Shown: positions 1-8,036, counted from the first letter of the stretch. The stretch: DNA of 41,811 bases from an uncultured Eubacteriales bacterium (GCA_900546075.1 URBH01000011.1:1-41811), one strand, 5' to 3'. Numbers and translations are program-made. The notes: generated by a model not told the origin, from the letters alone.

Positions 1-44
1 AGAAGGCCGACCTGAAGACGGTCGCGTTTTGATTTCAGTTCCAT
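1..44 (-). CDS. Start of a probable sugar ABC transporter permease (partial)
   Basis: Only the first 14 codons are inside the window. They start at ATG 44-42, preceded by the ribosome site AAAGGA at about 52-57. The residues read MELKSKRDRLQVGL. This hydrophilic, basic N-terminus is compatible with the cytoplasmic lead of a MalF-type permease. The call rests almost wholly on position: it directly follows a sugar-binding lipoprotein gene on the same strand, where CUT1 importers carry their two permeases. Too little sequence is visible to confirm the family. Confidence 0.45.
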   Translation of the reverse strand, partial: MELKSKRDRLQVGL

Positions 45-61
45 AGAGCAGATCCTTTCAA

Positions 62-77
62 GCAGCCCTGCGGCTGC
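62..77 (-). other. Small hairpin upstream of the permease ribosome site
   Basis: GCAGCC (62-67) and GGCTGC (72-77) pair as a 6-bp stem with a 4-nt loop, about 5 nt upstream of the permease ribosome site. It could tune translation or mRNA stability. It could also be a chance palindrome. Confidence 0.3.
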
Positions 78-90
78 CTCCGATTTGCCA

Positions 91-126
91 TATTTTCAAA
101 GCAGGCCGGAGCCTGCTTTGAAAATA
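91..126 (-). terminator. Perfect 16-bp intercistronic stem-loop
   Basis: Positions 91-106 and 111-126 are perfect reverse complements around a 4-nt loop. The hairpin lies between the binding-protein gene and the permease gene and has no strong T tract. Such hairpins in ABC operons usually protect the 3' end of the binding-protein message or partly terminate transcription, giving more binding protein than permease. That role is inferred from position. Confidence 0.6.
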
Positions 127-160
127 GTTGCATTTGGTTCGTCTATCTGATATACTGTGT

Positions 161-1507
161 TTATTCGGCAAGCAATCCGTCGATCGTCACAGCCAGCTGA
201 TCCAGCGTCTTCTGCACGTCCGCGCCGTTGACGATCATGTCGGTCATGGCGACGGTCAGCGCATTGTCGATCTCCGACCAGGAGGCAACGGTCGGGCGGG
301 CCTTGGCCGTCGTGATCGCCTCAAGGAACGGGGCAAAGGACGCATCCTTTACGGTCTGGCTTTCCAGCGCCGCCGTGCTGACGGGAATCTGGCCGCACTT
401 GGCCATCTCTTCCTGGGCGTATTCGCTGGTCATGAACTTCATGAATTTCCATGCGCCGTCCTTGTTGGCAGTATTGAACATGGCAATGTCCTCGCCGCCC
501 AGCACGGAGATCGAACCGCCGGAACCGGCAGGCACCTCGCTGGTGCCGTAGTTGAAGTCGGGATATGCGCCGGCCAGCTCCGCGGTCTTCCACGGGCCTT
601 CCAGCAGCATCATATACCGGCCGGTGCCGAAGCCGTCGGTCATGGGGATATCGCCGCTGTTAAAGCCGGTGAATTCGCCGTTTGCGTAGAGGTCAACCAG
701 CTTCTGCACGGCCGCGACCGTCTCCGGGCTGTTGACATAGCCTGTAGCCGTGGTGCAGGCGTCATCCGTGATGCTGCCGCCGTTGCTCCAGATGTAGGGC
801 AGGACGTTCCAGCCGGCGAGGGCAGGCTCGTTCAGACCCCAGACCTGCTGGCCGTTTTCGTTCGTGCCGGACAGGGCATGGATCGCGGCGAACATCTCAT
901 CCATCGTTTTGGGCACTTCGATCCCAGCAGCTGCCAGCGCGTCGGCGTTGTAGAACAGGATTTTCGTATTCGTGTTGAGCGCCAGTGCATAATAGCTGCC
1001 CTTGACCATGGCAGTGCTCATGGCGCTGGGAAGAAGCTGCCCCGCAACATCGTTAAAATCGCTCATCTGCTGATCCAGAGGAACAAGAATGTTCATTTTC
1101 TGGAACTCCGGAACCCACGCGATATCCAGACGCGCAACATCGGGCAGGGTGTTCGAGCTTGCGCTGACAAGGATCTTGTCGTGGAGGTCAGCCCACTCGT
1201 GGGAGACGGCGTTGACCTTATAGCCGGGGTTCTCTTCCTCGAATTTGGGGATCAGCACATTCATCAGAGTCTCATTCTCTGCGGACTGCGCGCTGTAGTG
1301 ATGCCAGAAGTTGATCGTAACGGGTTCTTCGGGCGTGGCTGTGGACGTTTCTGCTGCCTTGTCATCGGCGGGAACGGCTGCGTCGCTTGCGGGCTGCTGG
1401 GTTTGGGCAGTGTCTGGCGCTTTTTCGGCGCATGCAGTGAATGCCGCTAACATCACTGCTGCGATCAGGAAGAGCGCCAGCATTTTTTTGATACTTGTCT
1501 GTTTCAT
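161..1507 (-). CDS. Sugar ABC transporter substrate-binding lipoprotein (maltodextrin type)
   Basis: 448 residues. The N-terminus is a lipoprotein signal: basic MKQTSIKK, a hydrophobic stretch, then a lipobox ending in Cys26 (AAFTAC). A low-complexity acidic/Ala-Thr linker follows, then a typical family-1 extracellular solute-binding fold beginning INFWHHYS, with the usual ALALNTN and LLEGPW segments. The mature protein would be anchored outside the membrane and deliver an oligosaccharide to a CUT1-type permease. The start ATG overlaps the stop of the GH13 gene by 4 nt (ATGA), so the genes are translationally coupled. The neighbouring glycosidase makes maltodextrins or cyclodextrins the likely ligand. 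The family is very likely; the exact sugar is inferred from context. Confidence 0.9.
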   Translation of the reverse strand: MKQTSIKKMLALFLIAAVMLAAFTACAEKAPDTAQTQQPASDAAVPADDKAAETSTATPEEPVTINFWHHYSAQSAENETLMNVLIPKFEEENPGYKVNAVSHEWADLHDKILVSASSNTLPDVARLDIAWVPEFQKMNILVPLDQQMSDFNDVAGQLLPSAMSTAMVKGSYYALALNTNTKILFYNADALAAAGIEVPKTMDEMFAAIHALSGTNENGQQVWGLNEPALAGWNVLPYIWSNGGSITDDACTTATGYVNSPETVAAVQKLVDLYANGEFTGFNSGDIPMTDGFGTGRYMMLLEGPWKTAELAGAYPDFNYGTSEVPAGSGGSISVLGGEDIAMFNTANKDGAWKFMKFMTSEYAQEEMAKCGQIPVSTAALESQTVKDASFAPFLEAITTAKARPTVASWSEIDNALTVAMTDMIVNGADVQKTLDQLAVTIDGLLAE

Positions 1508-3327
1508 GATTGCACCTTCTCCTTTAATTGATTGTTGATGGATCGGATTATCTTAACGGACTTTGCAGGAAGCTCTGTTTCAAAGCGTCCCGGGTCGTCC
1601 GTCAGGATCGTGGGATGGAAGGGTTTTTCCTCCGTCATGCCGCCCGTCTGGCAGCAAAGCGTCCACTGGGCAAATTCCCGCGCCCACTCCGGGATCGGGA
1701 GCCGCCCGCGCCAGGGTGCCGCACCGGCGTTCAGGATAACGAGCGTCTGCTCGCCGGGCACCGCGCGGGAAAAGGCGTATACATTTGCCCCATCGTCCGC
1801 CAGCACGGTGCGGTAGTCGCCGTCCGTCAGGGAATCGGATGCGAGCCGCAGGAAAATGAGCTGCCGGTACCAGTTCAGCAGCTGCCGGTCCTGCTTTTCC
1901 CCGTCCCACTGCATCGCCATGCGGCAGCCGGGGTCGTTCGGGCCGCTCAGGCCGATCTCGTCGCCGTAGAAGATCGCCGGGGAGCCGGGGAACGTCATCT
2001 GCATCGCCACGGCCAGCCGGAGCCTCGCCTTGTCGCCGCCCGCTTCATAGAGGAAGCGCGCCGTGTCATGGCTGTCCAGTAGGTTGTACATCCGGAGGTT
2101 TGTTTCGCCGGGGTACAGCGCCAGCGCCCTGTTGAGGCGGCAGCCGAATTCCGATGCAGGAAGCGCGTCCTTCGCCAGCCACGCCACAGCCGCGTCCCGG
2201 AAGAGGTAATTCATCGCGCTGTCCAGCCGGTTCCCATTCACGAGCCGCCCCGCGTCGCCCCATGTCTCGCCCAGCAGGATGCAGTCGGGTTTCCATCCGC
2301 GCATCTCCGCGGCGAAGGTCTCCAGGAATGCGGTCGGCAGTTCGTCCGCCACATCCAGCCGCCAGCCGTCGATATGGAATTCCTGCAACCAGTACCGGCC
2401 GACGGAGAGAAAGTAGTCCCGAGCGTCCGGATCCGCCAGGTTCAGCTTCGGCATCCACTTGTAATGCCCGACGCAGTCGTAATTCTGCCGCTCGGCATCC
2501 ACGGGATAGCTGTGGATAAAGAACCAGCTGCGGTACGGTGACGCTTCGCCGTTTCTGACGACGTCCTGAAATTTGTCCCACCAATAGCCGCAGTGGTTGA
2601 ACACGCCGTCGAGGATGATGCGCATTCCCCGGGCATGCACGCCGTCCACCAGCCGCCGCAGGTCGTCCTTCGTGCCGAAGGACGGGTCAATCTCGAAATA
2701 ATCGGCCGTGTCGTATTTGTGATTCGACGGCGAACGGAATATCGGCGTCAGATACAGGCACGTCACGCCGAGAGACTGGATATAATCAAGCCCCTCCGTG
2801 ATTCCCGCAAGGTCGCCGCCTATGAAATTCTCCCGCGTCGGCGGGGCACCCCAGGCGTCCGCATCTGCCGGGGTGCGGGAGGGGTCTCCGTTTTTGAACC
2901 GCTCCGGGAATATCTGATAGTACACCTGCCGGCCCCGCCACCCGGGTGCGGAAAAGCCGTCCGTCGGGTTCGGCCAGAGGAATTCAAAGAAATTCCCGTT
3001 CATGGCAGGCTCCGTCTCCTGTAAGCCGTTCGCGCCGAGCCACAGCTCGTCCGTTCCGGCTCTCAGGTGGAAACAGTACCGGGTGTATGCCGCGATCTGG
3101 CCGGTGCAGACCGTCGTGCGGTAGTAATCGTGCAGCGCGTCCTGCAGCGACACGTGCAGACGCTGCCGCCGGATCTTCGCCGGATCCGTCTCATAGCGCA
3201 TCCAGTACCATAGCTCCGCCTCGTCCGCATCCCCCCGCGCCGTGATGAGCTGAAGCTCCAGCGTATTGCGCGAGCTTGGGTAGATATAGTCCGAGGTGGG
3301 GCGGTGAATGATGGCCGCCTGATTCAA
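1504..3327 (-). CDS. GH13 alpha-glycosidase (neopullulanase/cyclomaltodextrinase type)
   Basis: 607 residues, the usual length for GH13_20 enzymes. The first about 125 residues form a CBM34-like beta domain. A (beta/alpha)8 barrel follows with the GH13 motifs: GVFNH near 241, nucleophile Asp325 in GWRLD, acid/base Glu354 in GETWG and transition-state Asp421 in LLDSHD. A C-terminal beta domain ends the protein. No signal peptide is seen, so it should act on imported oligosaccharides in the cytoplasm and release glucose or maltose. The start is a TTG whose last bases overlap the lacI stop (TTGA), with GGAGG about 10 nt upstream. It is the second gene of the lacI-GH13-binding protein-permease operon. 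Family certain; substrate (neopullulan, cyclodextrin or maltodextrin) not resolved. Confidence 0.92.
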   Translation of the reverse strand: MNQAAIIHRPTSDYIYPSSRNTLELQLITARGDADEAELWYWMRYETDPAKIRRQRLHVSLQDALHDYYRTTVCTGQIAAYTRYCFHLRAGTDELWLGANGLQETEPAMNGNFFEFLWPNPTDGFSAPGWRGRQVYYQIFPERFKNGDPSRTPADADAWGAPPTRENFIGGDLAGITEGLDYIQSLGVTCLYLTPIFRSPSNHKYDTADYFEIDPSFGTKDDLRRLVDGVHARGMRIILDGVFNHCGYWWDKFQDVVRNGEASPYRSWFFIHSYPVDAERQNYDCVGHYKWMPKLNLADPDARDYFLSVGRYWLQEFHIDGWRLDVADELPTAFLETFAAEMRGWKPDCILLGETWGDAGRLVNGNRLDSAMNYLFRDAAVAWLAKDALPASEFGCRLNRALALYPGETNLRMYNLLDSHDTARFLYEAGGDKARLRLAVAMQMTFPGSPAIFYGDEIGLSGPNDPGCRMAMQWDGEKQDRQLLNWYRQLIFLRLASDSLTDGDYRTVLADDGANVYAFSRAVPGEQTLVILNAGAAPWRGRLPIPEWAREFAQWTLCCQTGGMTEEKPFHPTILTDDPGRFETELPAKSVKIIRSINNQLKEKVQS

Positions 3328-4373
3328 ATGGTGATCGCCTCCGTTTCTTCTTGTTTTCTCCGCATTGTCGAGGCGCGCTCGATGAGCTTCGTCGACAGAA
3401 GGATCTGCCGCAGGCTGGTCTGCGGGTCTTCGATCTGCTCGATCAGAATCTGCGCCGCCTGCACACCCAGGGCAAACGTATCCACATCCACGCTGGTGAT
3501 GGGCGTCTCGGCCAGCTCCGTCAGCGGCGTGTTGTCACAGCTGATGATGCCGAACTGCTCCGGCACCCGCAGTCCCAGCTGCCGCGCGGCCCGCAGTGCG
3601 CCCAGCGCCAACCGGTCGTCGCTGCAAATGACGGCGTCTGGCGCGTCGCTGCCCTGCAAAAACGCCCGGACGCAGTCCATGCCGCTCTCGACGGTCGGCA
3701 GACCGTGGAGGATGCCGCCGTCCGGAGCGGACAGATGATTTGCGGCAAGCTCGCGGCGATAGCCCGCGATGCGATCCTGATTGAAGACCTCCTGATCGCC
3801 GTCCGAAAGGAAGGCGATCTTCTGATATCCCCGCTCCAGCAGGAGCTTGACGGCTCTGCGGCCGGCCTGCACATTGTTGATATCGACCCAGTTGGCCTCC
3901 GCGCCGACCTCCTCCGAGCGTCCGAGGATGACACACGGCACGCTTAAGTCTTCGATTCTGCGCAGCAGCTCGTCCGTCACCAGGGAGATCGGCAGCACCA
4001 CGCCGTCGACCTTTTTTCCGGCGATCAGCCGCTCGACGGAGGAAATGCCGCCGAACGCCGCCGCGCCGTTGGTGATGATGAGATTGTAGTCGTTCCGGTG
4101 CGCGGCAGTCTCGATGCCGAAGACGGTATTGTTGAAGAAATTGTTGGCGTAGGCCGTGCCGTCCGAGATGTCGATCACCAGGGAAATCGCGTGGGCCGAA
4201 CCGTTGGCAAAGCTGCGGGCGATGTCGTTGGGGACGTATTTGAGCTGCTCCATTGCGGACGCGATTTTCTGCTTTGTCTCCTCCGAAATGACGCCCTTTT
4301 GATTGAGCACGCGGGAGACCGTCGACGGCGAAACCCCCGCTAGCCGCGCCACATCCTTGATCGTTGCTGCCAT
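3324..4373 (-). CDS. LacI-family repressor of the maltodextrin operon
   Basis: 349 residues. The N-terminal helix-turn-helix and hinge helix (TIKDVARLAGVSPSTVSRVLN) are typical, followed by a periplasmic-binding-like effector domain with the VDGVVLPIS and VICSDDRLALGAL segments. The ATG has GGAGG 6 nt upstream. It is the first gene of the operon it probably controls. Two near-identical palindromes lie upstream, one next to the -10 box and one in the 5' leader, so autoregulation is likely. The effector is probably a maltooligosaccharide. It resembles MalR/CcpA-type regulators but lacks evidence for a global role. Confidence 0.9.
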   Translation of the reverse strand: MAATIKDVARLAGVSPSTVSRVLNQKGVISEETKQKIASAMEQLKYVPNDIARSFANGSAHAISLVIDISDGTAYANNFFNNTVFGIETAAHRNDYNLIITNGAAAFGGISSVERLIAGKKVDGVVLPISLVTDELLRRIEDLSVPCVILGRSEEVGAEANWVDINNVQAGRRAVKLLLERGYQKIAFLSDGDQEVFNQDRIAGYRRELAANHLSAPDGGILHGLPTVESGMDCVRAFLQGSDAPDAVICSDDRLALGALRAARQLGLRVPEQFGIISCDNTPLTELAETPITSVDVDTFALGVQAAQILIEQIEDPQTSLRQILLSTKLIERASTMRRKQEETEAITI

Positions 4374-4386
4374 ACCGCACCTCCGT

Positions 4387-4399
4387 GCAAACGGTTTAC
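4387..4399. promoter_or_regulatory. LacI-type operator, leader copy
   Basis: GCAAACGGTTTAC is a near-palindrome with a central CpG. On the minus strand it contains AACCGTTTGC, identical to the core of the second site at 4505-4516. It lies just upstream of the lacI ribosome site. Two matching sites about 118 bp apart suggest looping or roadblock repression. Confidence 0.55.
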
Positions 4400-4504
4400 T
4401 TTTGTTTCTCGAACTTACAAGCAGAATTACAGTAAAAAACGCGAATTAAATAAGCATATTATGAAAATTGTCGGATTCTCGTAAGAACGCGCCGTGTAAT
4501 TCAT

Positions 4505-4516
4505 GCAACCGTTTGC
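4505..4516. promoter_or_regulatory. LacI-type operator, start-site copy
   Basis: GCAACCGTTTGC is a 12-bp near-perfect palindrome with the central CpG typical of LacI-family sites. It lies 8 bp downstream of the -10 box, so a bound repressor would cover the transcription start. Confidence 0.6.
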
Positions 4517-4524
4517 CTAACGTC

Positions 4525-4553
4525 ATACTAGCACGTTTTTCCACGGAAGTCAA
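4525..4553 (-). promoter_or_regulatory. Promoter of the maltodextrin operon
   Basis: On the minus strand TTGACT (4553-4548) is followed by exactly 17 bp and TAGTAT (4530-4525). The -35 box matches consensus in 5 of 6 positions. The box ends where the IS66-type insertion begins, so no native upstream sequence remains. Confidence 0.65.
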
Positions 4554-4606
4554 TTTGTCAGTTTATACAAGAAAAATCTTGTTTTCTGTGCAGGTAGACA
4601 ATAAAA

Positions 4607-4637
4607 CAGGCAGGCCCGCAACCACGGGTCTGCCTGC
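4607..4637 (-). terminator. Terminator of the IS66 transposase
   Basis: CAGGCAGGCCCG (4607-4618) pairs with 4625-4636, with one G-T pair. On the minus strand the stem is followed by TTTTATT. The right arm overlaps the transposase stop codon, so the message ends almost immediately after the reading frame. Confidence 0.65.
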
Positions 4638-6251
4638 TAGTCAAGATACGTATTCACATAAGCATCAGAATTCTTCACACCGAATTCCTGCTGGATATAG
4701 GGTGCCCAAGGCATGAACGATTCCAATTCTTCGTGGGATTGGTTTTTCCCCAGGTACGGAAGCTCCACCAGCACGTGCTGGAGATAGGCAAAGGGCTCAA
4801 CACCGTTTGCCTTTGCACTTTCCACCAGGGAATACACAATGGCGCTGGCCTCGGCTCCTTTTGTGGTATCACAGAACAACCAATTCTTTCTGCCCAGGGT
4901 AAACGGACGGATCGCATTCTCTGCCAGGTTGTTGGAGATCGGCACCTCACCGTTAGATAGGAATGCCGTAAGCTGCTGCTTTTGATTCAGGCTGTAGCGC
5001 ACCGCTTCTTCCAGTTTGCTGCCCTTTTCCGGGTGGATGGTTTGCAGCCATGCGTAATACTCCTCCAGGAGGGGCAATTCCTTGTTCTGGCGGTATTCCT
5101 GGCGATATTTGGGTTTATAGGCGGCACATTTCCGCTCCTGTGCAAACAGCTTGTTGCAGTACTGGAACCCAACGGCTGCTTTGCTGGTTTTTACCGTTGC
5201 GCCCTCCGGCATGGCTTCCCGCCGTTTCCGTCTGGCGTGGGTCCAGCAGCCGCAATGGGTGACCTTGGTGAGCAGGTTATAGCCCTAGTATCCATCCGTC
5301 ACGAGAGCGCCGGTAAAGCCTTTCAAAAAAGCCTCCGGCCGCTTTCCACTGCGGTCCGGCTGGTACTCAAAGAGGCGCACCTGGTGCCGGATCATGGCAG
5401 CGCTGGCGTACAGCCACATCCGGGATTCCGAGGTCGCGGGCTTTCCGTCCTCCTTCAGCACCTGCACAACGGTCTCATCCGCATGGATCACGGAATGGGT
5501 CAGAAGCTCCTGCTTCATGTGTTTGTACAGGGGCTTCAGCCAGGTATTGCTGCACCGGATCACCCAGTTTGCCATGGTGGCGCGGCTGAGGGAAATTCCT
5601 TCTCTGACCCAGATCTTTTCCTGTCTGGCCAGGGGCAGGCCATCCACATACTTCTGGGTTATAACATATGCCACAGTCGAGGGCGAGGCCAGGGAATGTT
5701 TCATAAGGGGAACCGGCGGCTTTACGGTCACGATGTGGGCAAAGCCCGTATCCTTTTCGCAGCTGTCGCAGGCATAGGTAACGGCGTAATAAGCCAGCAG
5801 CTTGATCTGCTTGGGAATGATCTGCATTTCATGGCGCAGGAATTTCTTGCCAATGGGTTTCATTTTCCCGCCGCATTTGCCGCAGACCAGTTGGTCTTCC
5901 GGCAGTTCCAGAAGGACTTCCTCTTCCGGGAGGCCGTTCAGCATCTCGGCCTGGCTGCGTTTCTTCTTCCGCTCATGCTGAGGAACCAAAATGGTATCCG
6001 GGGTCGGCTCCTCCGCTTTGGGAGCCTGCTCCTTTTCCGCCTCGTTAAAAAAGCTGGCCTGGTCGTGCAGAACATAGCTGTTTTTCTCGCTGGACTGACC
6101 GAACCGGACCCTCTGAGCATTGGCGAAGACCTCGTTCATGTGCTCCAGCTTCCGTCTCAACTCGTCAATTTCCGCTTTCTGCTTTGCGATGGTATCTTCC
6201 AATGCAGCCACTTCCGCAGCGGTGTATGTACTTTTTATCCGCTGCGGCCAT
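4637..6251 (-). pseudogene. IS66-family transposase, broken by an in-frame amber stop
   Basis: Two same-strand reading frames form one IS66 TnpC. The upstream part (6211-5285) has the coiled N-terminal region (RRKLEHMNEVFANAQRVRFG), the CxxC zinc-ribbon (VCGKCGGKMKP; CDSCEKD) and the first DDE part (VIHADETVVQV; LVTDGY). A TAG at 5287-5285 replaces one codon between VTDGY and GYNLLTKVTHCGCWTHAR. The same frame then continues to 4637 through SNNLAENAIRPFTLGRKNWLF, which holds the catalytic Glu region. Near the start, GTG 6211 is the only in-frame start. An ATG at 6251 (MAAADK) would join the frame if the T5 run at 6232-6236 were one base shorter, so a second frameshift is likely. As read, the transposase is inactive unless the stop is suppressed. 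Confidence 0.85.
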
Positions 6252-6274
6252 AACTCACGCCCCTGAAAAGTAGA

Positions 6275-6313
6275 TTTATCCTGGAAGTATTATACCATAA
6301 ATCCAGGATAAAG
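6275..6313 (-). promoter_or_regulatory. Transposase promoter region with flanking inverted repeat
   Basis: On the minus strand a perfect TATAAT lies in the middle of an 11-bp inverted repeat, TTTATCCTGGA (6275-6285) and its complement (6303-6313). The -35 is not clear. The arrangement would let a bound protein or a DNA hairpin control the -10 box. Confidence 0.4.
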
Positions 6314-6361
6314 CACAGGAAAATATGCGATTTTTAAAATATTTTTGTCAGAACAGATCCT

Positions 6362-6448
6362 TTAGCCTCCCTTTGCGGATGACTGTTTCCTGTTCAATGT
6401 GAAGTCCTTCCATTCGGGTGCGTCAGAAAAATTTGGTTTGTAACTCAT
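6362..6448 (-). CDS. 28-residue hypothetical peptide
   Basis: ATG 6448 has a strong ribosome site (AAAGGAG at about 6458-6464) and a 29-codon frame ending TAA. The product begins MSYKPNFSDAPEWKDF and ends SSAKGG. No family is recognised. It sits between the IS66 element and an unknown gene on the same strand. It may be a real small protein of the island, or the 5' remnant of a longer gene cut by the insertion. Confidence 0.4.
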   Translation of the reverse strand: MSYKPNFSDAPEWKDFTLNRKQSSAKGG

Positions 6449-6538
6449 GGTTGTAACTCCTTTCAGATTATGAATGATGTGTTTATCAGAGGCAAAGGAA
6501 CGGAACTTGTGTGCCCAGTTGACTTCGCACTTCTCAAT

Positions 6539-6904
6539 TTACATAGGGTCTCGATCCCAGTGCCCGTATGCGCCTTCCGGGTCGTATTTCTCAACACGGT
6601 CAAAGTAGTCGTCGTAATCGCTGAAATCGTCATCTCCGTCCCAGTAGTAACTGCCATATACAGCAATTACATCACCGAAAAGCTCAGCCAGTTCAGCTGC
6701 TTTCTTTCCGCGAGAAGTCAAATTGCCTTTCCGCGTTAAGGCTGTTGCTTCAATGTCACATAGATCATAATAGATGTCCACCAGCGTTTCGTCGGGCAAA
6801 TCCAGAAAGCTGGTTTTCGAGTAGCCAAACTCACGCTCAATGAATTCATATTGTGAGCTGGTGAGAGATCGTGCTACATTATAGATGGGGGATCTCGTAA
6901 TCAT
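6539..6904 (-). CDS. Hypothetical acidic protein of a mobile region
   Basis: 121 residues from ATG 6904, which has AAGGAG close upstream; longer upstream frames would overlap the next gene. The N-terminal half (ITRSPIYNVARSLTSSQYEFIEREFGY) looks helical. The middle has a short LDLPDETLVDIYYDLCDIE segment. The C-terminus is very rich in Asp, Tyr and Gly (YYWDGDDDFSDYDDYFDR). I recognise no domain. It follows an excisionase-like gene after a 77-nt gap and is probably co-transcribed with it, which suggests it is cargo or accessory to an integrated element. Confidence 0.65.
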   Translation of the reverse strand: MITRSPIYNVARSLTSSQYEFIEREFGYSKTSFLDLPDETLVDIYYDLCDIEATALTRKGNLTSRGKKAAELAELFGDVIAVYGSYYWDGDDDFSDYDDYFDRVEKYDPEGAYGHWDRDPM

Positions 6905-6981
6905 GGGTATGTCTCCTTGAATATGGTTGAAATAGTAAAAGGGCGTCGTAAAACACGACGCCCCTCGAAGAGAGTATTGGA

Positions 6982-7227
6982 TTATGGAATCTGAGCTTTC
7001 AGAATTTGTCTGTACTTCGCATAATGGGTGCTCAATACATAGTCGATGACACATTGCTTTGGAATGTGGTACTCGCCACGAATTTTGAAGCTCTTAACAG
7101 TTTTGTTTTGAAGCAGCCGTCTGGCCTGAACCTCTCCCAAACCGCCGAGCATTTTGCGAAACTCGTTTAGGGTTACGACATCGTCGTACTGGCTCCAGTA
7201 GGCTTCGTAGTATTTTCTGCTCTGCAT
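6982..7227 (-). CDS. Excisionase-like small DNA-binding protein
   Basis: 81 residues. VVTLNEFRKMLGGLGEVQA followed by VKSFKIRGEYHIPKQCVIDYV matches the layout of the MerR-like winged helix in HTH_17/excisionase-family proteins: helix-turn-helix, a basic wing, then the YxIP segment. Such proteins bind attachment sites and steer integrase toward excision. The start codon lies about 240 bp from a tRNA-Leu 3' fragment, where a recombination directionality factor would be expected. No integrase is visible nearby; it may have been lost when the IS66 element arrived. Fold likely, role inferred. Confidence 0.6.
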   Translation of the reverse strand: MQSRKYYEAYWSQYDDVVTLNEFRKMLGGLGEVQARRLLQNKTVKSFKIRGEYHIPKQCVIDYVLSTHYAKYRQILKAQIP

Positions 7228-7434
7228 GAAATCTCCTCCTTGTCTGGTAAGCTTTGGGGTGCATATCCGCTCAAAGATCCCCCCAACTCATCAAAATCCG
7301 CATCAAATCTTTTCAAATGTCTATTCGCGTCTTCGATGCCGGTTTCCAAAGAAATCCGAACAATTCAATTAGAAATTCGAATTGGATGGCATAATTGCGG
7401 TGAAATACCGTCATAAATACTGGCAGCTTGAGGT

Positions 7435-7470
7435 TGCTATCTTACGCTACTGTAGGAATAAGGGATAGCA
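7435..7470. repeat. Inverted repeat abutting the attachment-site candidate
   Basis: TGCTATC (7435-7441) and GATAGCA (7464-7470) are inverted repeats with further pairing inside (CTAC with GTAG). The right arm ends exactly where the tRNA-Leu fragment starts. It could be a terminator of the island or a recombinase binding site. Confidence 0.4.
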
Positions 7471-7526
7471 CTTAAAATCTCGTTCTGGTTTCCAGAGTAC
7501 CGGTTCGAGCCCGGTCAGCGGCACCA
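7471..7526 (+). other. 3' fragment of tRNA-Leu(UAA), probable attachment site
   Basis: The sequence reads as the 3' part of a class II tRNA: anticodon loop CTTAAAA (anticodon TAA), 3' anticodon strand TCTCG, a variable arm TCTGG-TTT-CCAGA, a T arm ACCGG-TTCGAGC-CCGGT, then CAGCGGC-ACCA. The 5' half (acceptor, D arm, 5' anticodon strand) is absent upstream, where TAGCA stands instead of CGAGA. Fragments starting in the anticodon loop are the usual duplicated core left when an integrase uses a tRNA gene. The island would then lie to the left, with an intact tRNA-Leu beyond the window. Confidence 0.75.
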
Positions 7527-7533
7527 AACAAAT

Positions 7534-7590
7534 ATAATCCGAACCAGTTCTTCCCTATGGGAGATGGGTTCGGATTATTCGTTTTCTTTG
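7534..7590 (+). terminator. Terminator after the tRNA-Leu fragment (shared repeat family)
   Basis: AATCCGAACC and GGTTCGGATT pair around a 21-nt interior that itself can pair (TCTTCCC with GGGAGAT), followed by TTCGTTTTCTTT. The same AATCCGAACC/GGTTCGGAT stem occurs at 39402-39446 and 39783-39825. Confidence 0.7.
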
Positions 7591-7679
7591 GGAAGTTTGA
7601 GGAAACCTATTTTCGGAACGGCGTCGTCAAGCGGGCGGAATCCAGGCCGCGAGGGTCAGGGAAGAAGAAGTTGATTTAG

Positions 7680-7745
7680 GGCAACACCGCATAATTTGAC
7701 AAAAAGACGGCTGAGACTCGCGGATGCAATCGTGCGGTGTTGCCT
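7680..7745. repeat. Short palindromic repeat element
   Basis: GGCAACACCGCA and TGCGGTGTTGCC are perfect 12-bp inverted repeats bounding about 66 bp. One arm and its neighbour (CAAATTATGCGGTG) recur at 11757-11793. The right end coincides with the truncated end of a response-regulator gene, as if the element had inserted there. Confidence 0.55.
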
Positions 7746-7990
7746 TAAGTATTGAGACCGGAGGGGTTGTCCTCCAGCTTGCCACGCAGACGCTTCACTG
7801 TGACGGACAGGGCGTTTTCGTCCACAGAAATCCGCCCCATCCGGTCAAAATCGAACCGGAAGCCGTCCAGTTCCACCCAGGAGAATTTCGTTTCCCTGCG
7901 CAGCCGGGCGTTTACCCGCGCCCGGAGGATCGCCGGAGAAAAGGGTTTCGTGATGTAGTCGTCCGCCCCGGAAAGCCAATGTCGGCGTTT
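7745..7990 (-). pseudogene. Remnant of an OmpR-family response regulator
   Basis: The minus strand encodes the end of a receiver domain (GADDYITKPFSPAILRARVN, with the conserved KP) and then ELDGFRFDFDRM. It jumps directly to VDENALSVTVKRLRGKLEDNP, the recognition helix of the winged-helix domain. About 40 residues between these parts are missing, the N-terminal receiver is missing, and the C-terminus stops at a palindromic repeat. It is clearly decayed. A partner histidine kinase is not present. Confidence 0.75.
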
Positions 7991-8036
7991 CTTAAGATTC
8001 CTTTTGGAAAAGATCCCCATGCCCCCGGAAAAGTGC

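Larger units (their letters stand above)
4554..6351. mobile_element. IS66-family insertion sequence (ISBst12-like, single-transposase), candidate boundaries
   Basis: The only gene is a tnpC-type transposase; no tnpA or tnpB is seen, as in the ISBst12 group. The 8-bp sequence TTTGTCAG occurs as a direct repeat at 4554-4561 and 6344-6351. IS66 elements make 8-bp target duplications. Just inside both ends, related sequences occur in inverted orientation (AAAAATC then TTTTC then TGTGC). The ends are proposed from these matches; the flanks are AT-rich, so chance agreement is possible. Confidence 0.5.

Noticed and set aside
128..1450. Long plus-strand open frame opposite the binding-protein gene
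   Set aside because: It lies antisense to a clearly recognisable binding-protein gene, has no ribosome site and no family features; long antisense frames are common in GC-rich genes.
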